A program made the translations under genes and the position numbers. Below the pieces are notes generated by a model. The model was not told the origin of the DNA. It ran no database searches and was given only the letters and a program-made list of their open reading frames with translations. Positions 63,555 through 64,000 of a stretch of 64,000 nucleotides of DNA are shown here, in pieces (position 1 is the first letter of the stretch; every line of letters begins with the position of its first letter). Origin of the DNA: Thioclava sp. SK-1 (GTDB lineage: Bacteria; Pseudomonadota; Alphaproteobacteria; Rhodobacterales; Rhodobacteraceae); NCBI RefSeq assembly GCF_001705665.1, contig NZ_MDHA01000065.1, positions 62,001 to 126,000 of the forward strand, written 5' to 3'.

Positions 63555-64000
63555 CAACGATTGACCCATCCGCCATTGTGACCCGGTCACGGAATATGTC
63601 CGTCACCATATGGCTGATTGCGGCTACTGTCGCGATTTTTGTGCTTTGGGCTTCGGTCGCCTGGGTCGATCAGATTGTGCGCGGACCGGGGGAAATCGTC
63701 TCCTCCTCAAAGCCGCAAATCATTCAGAACCTCGAAGGCGGTATCCTGGCCGAGCTTTATGTCTCCGAAGGGGATGCCGTGCAGCCGGGGGAACCATTGG
63801 CCAAGTTGTATGGAACGCAATATCGCACGCAGGTTGATGATCTGGAGGCACAGATCGCTGGCCTACAAATCAAACAATTGCGCCTAGAGGCGGAAATGAA
63901 CGGTATTGACGCGTTTGAAGTCAGTGACAAGCAAGCGCAACTGGTACCACATATTGTGGCCTCTGAATCGGCGCTACTGAAAGCGCGAGTCCAAGATTTT
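63551..64000 (+). CDS. HlyD-family membrane-fusion protein (5' part)
   Basis: The first 150 codons are in the window and the frame is open to its last base. After a short cytoplasmic N-terminus comes a membrane segment (MSVTIWLIAATVAIFVLWAS, about 16-35), then the periplasmic lipoyl-like start VRGPGEIVSSSKPQIIQNLEGG and LYVSEGDAVQPGEPLAKL split over 45-90, with a coiled-coil hairpin beginning after 95. This is the HlyD/LapC adaptor that joins the ABC exporter to the TolC-like channel. Its ATG overlaps the ABC gene (ATGA). Confidence 0.9.
   Translation, partial: MTTIDPSAIVTRSRNMSVTIWLIAATVAIFVLWASVAWVDQIVRGPGEIVSSSKPQIIQNLEGGILAELYVSEGDAVQPGEPLAKLYGTQYRTQVDDLEAQIAGLQIKQLRLEAEMNGIDAFEVSDKQAQLVPHIVASESALLKARVQDF

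Overview
The window looks like a chromosomal stretch of a marine alphaproteobacterium of the Rhodobacteraceae (Roseobacter group). The basis is the set of conserved alphaproteobacterial neighbourhoods (pst-phoU-phoB, folK / rpoZ / rsh / pdxJ / acpS / lepB / rnc / era / recO, hslV-X-hslU, tamA-tamB), a methylsuccinyl-CoA dehydrogenase of the ethylmalonyl-CoA pathway, Roseobacter-type Hint-domain proteins and CtrA-type promoter boxes. I see no rRNA, tRNA, prophage, insertion sequence or CRISPR array. Most of the window is dense housekeeping DNA with 4-bp ATGA overlaps and very short gaps; both ends cut through genes.

Layout. 1-2551: end of the phosphate operon (pstA partial, pstB, phoU, phoB). 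2536-6221: a ribokinase, an SLT lipoprotein, hspQ, an RsbW/RsbV-like pair and rluA. 6226-13740: smc, lrgAB, rnhA, a DUF3429 membrane protein, ispH and a NYN-domain protein. 13900-22733: folK, rpoZ, the (p)ppGpp enzyme, a DUF2062 protein, pdxJ, acpS, lepB, rnc, era, a DUF1491 protein and recO. 22734-30735: a GNAT, mcd, a TauE/SafE exporter, two coupled Hint-domain proteins, dapE and a second GNAT. 30782-37921: a capsule-synthesis-like protein, hslV, a polytopic membrane protein, hslU, smrA, a Tim44-like protein, fxsA, secB and idi. 38079-45948: tamA-tamB, a perfect 38-bp palindrome acting as a shared terminator, then otsA and otsB. 46062-55772: hemH, two L,D-transpeptidases around a CAP lipoprotein, a TrmA/RlmD methyltransferase, an ABC exporter, the CCA enzyme, two Nudix proteins and hslO.

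56062-64000 is the most distinctive region: a 1287-residue BapA-type surface adhesin made of Ig-like repeats and lacking visible RTX nonapeptides, followed by its apparent dedicated type I secretion system (a TolC-family lipoprotein, an HlyB-type ABC transporter, and an HlyD-type adaptor that runs off the end). Upstream of the adhesin lie two full TTAA-N7-TTAA boxes. The nearer one sits at the -35 position of a TATAAA element, which suggests that the cell-cycle and motility regulator CtrA controls adhesin expression.

Other regulatory signals I can support are a sigma-32-type promoter in front of hslO (Hsp33), several factor-independent terminators, and weaker candidates before lepB, folK and hemH. 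Functions are assigned from motifs and remembered family features; no database search was run.
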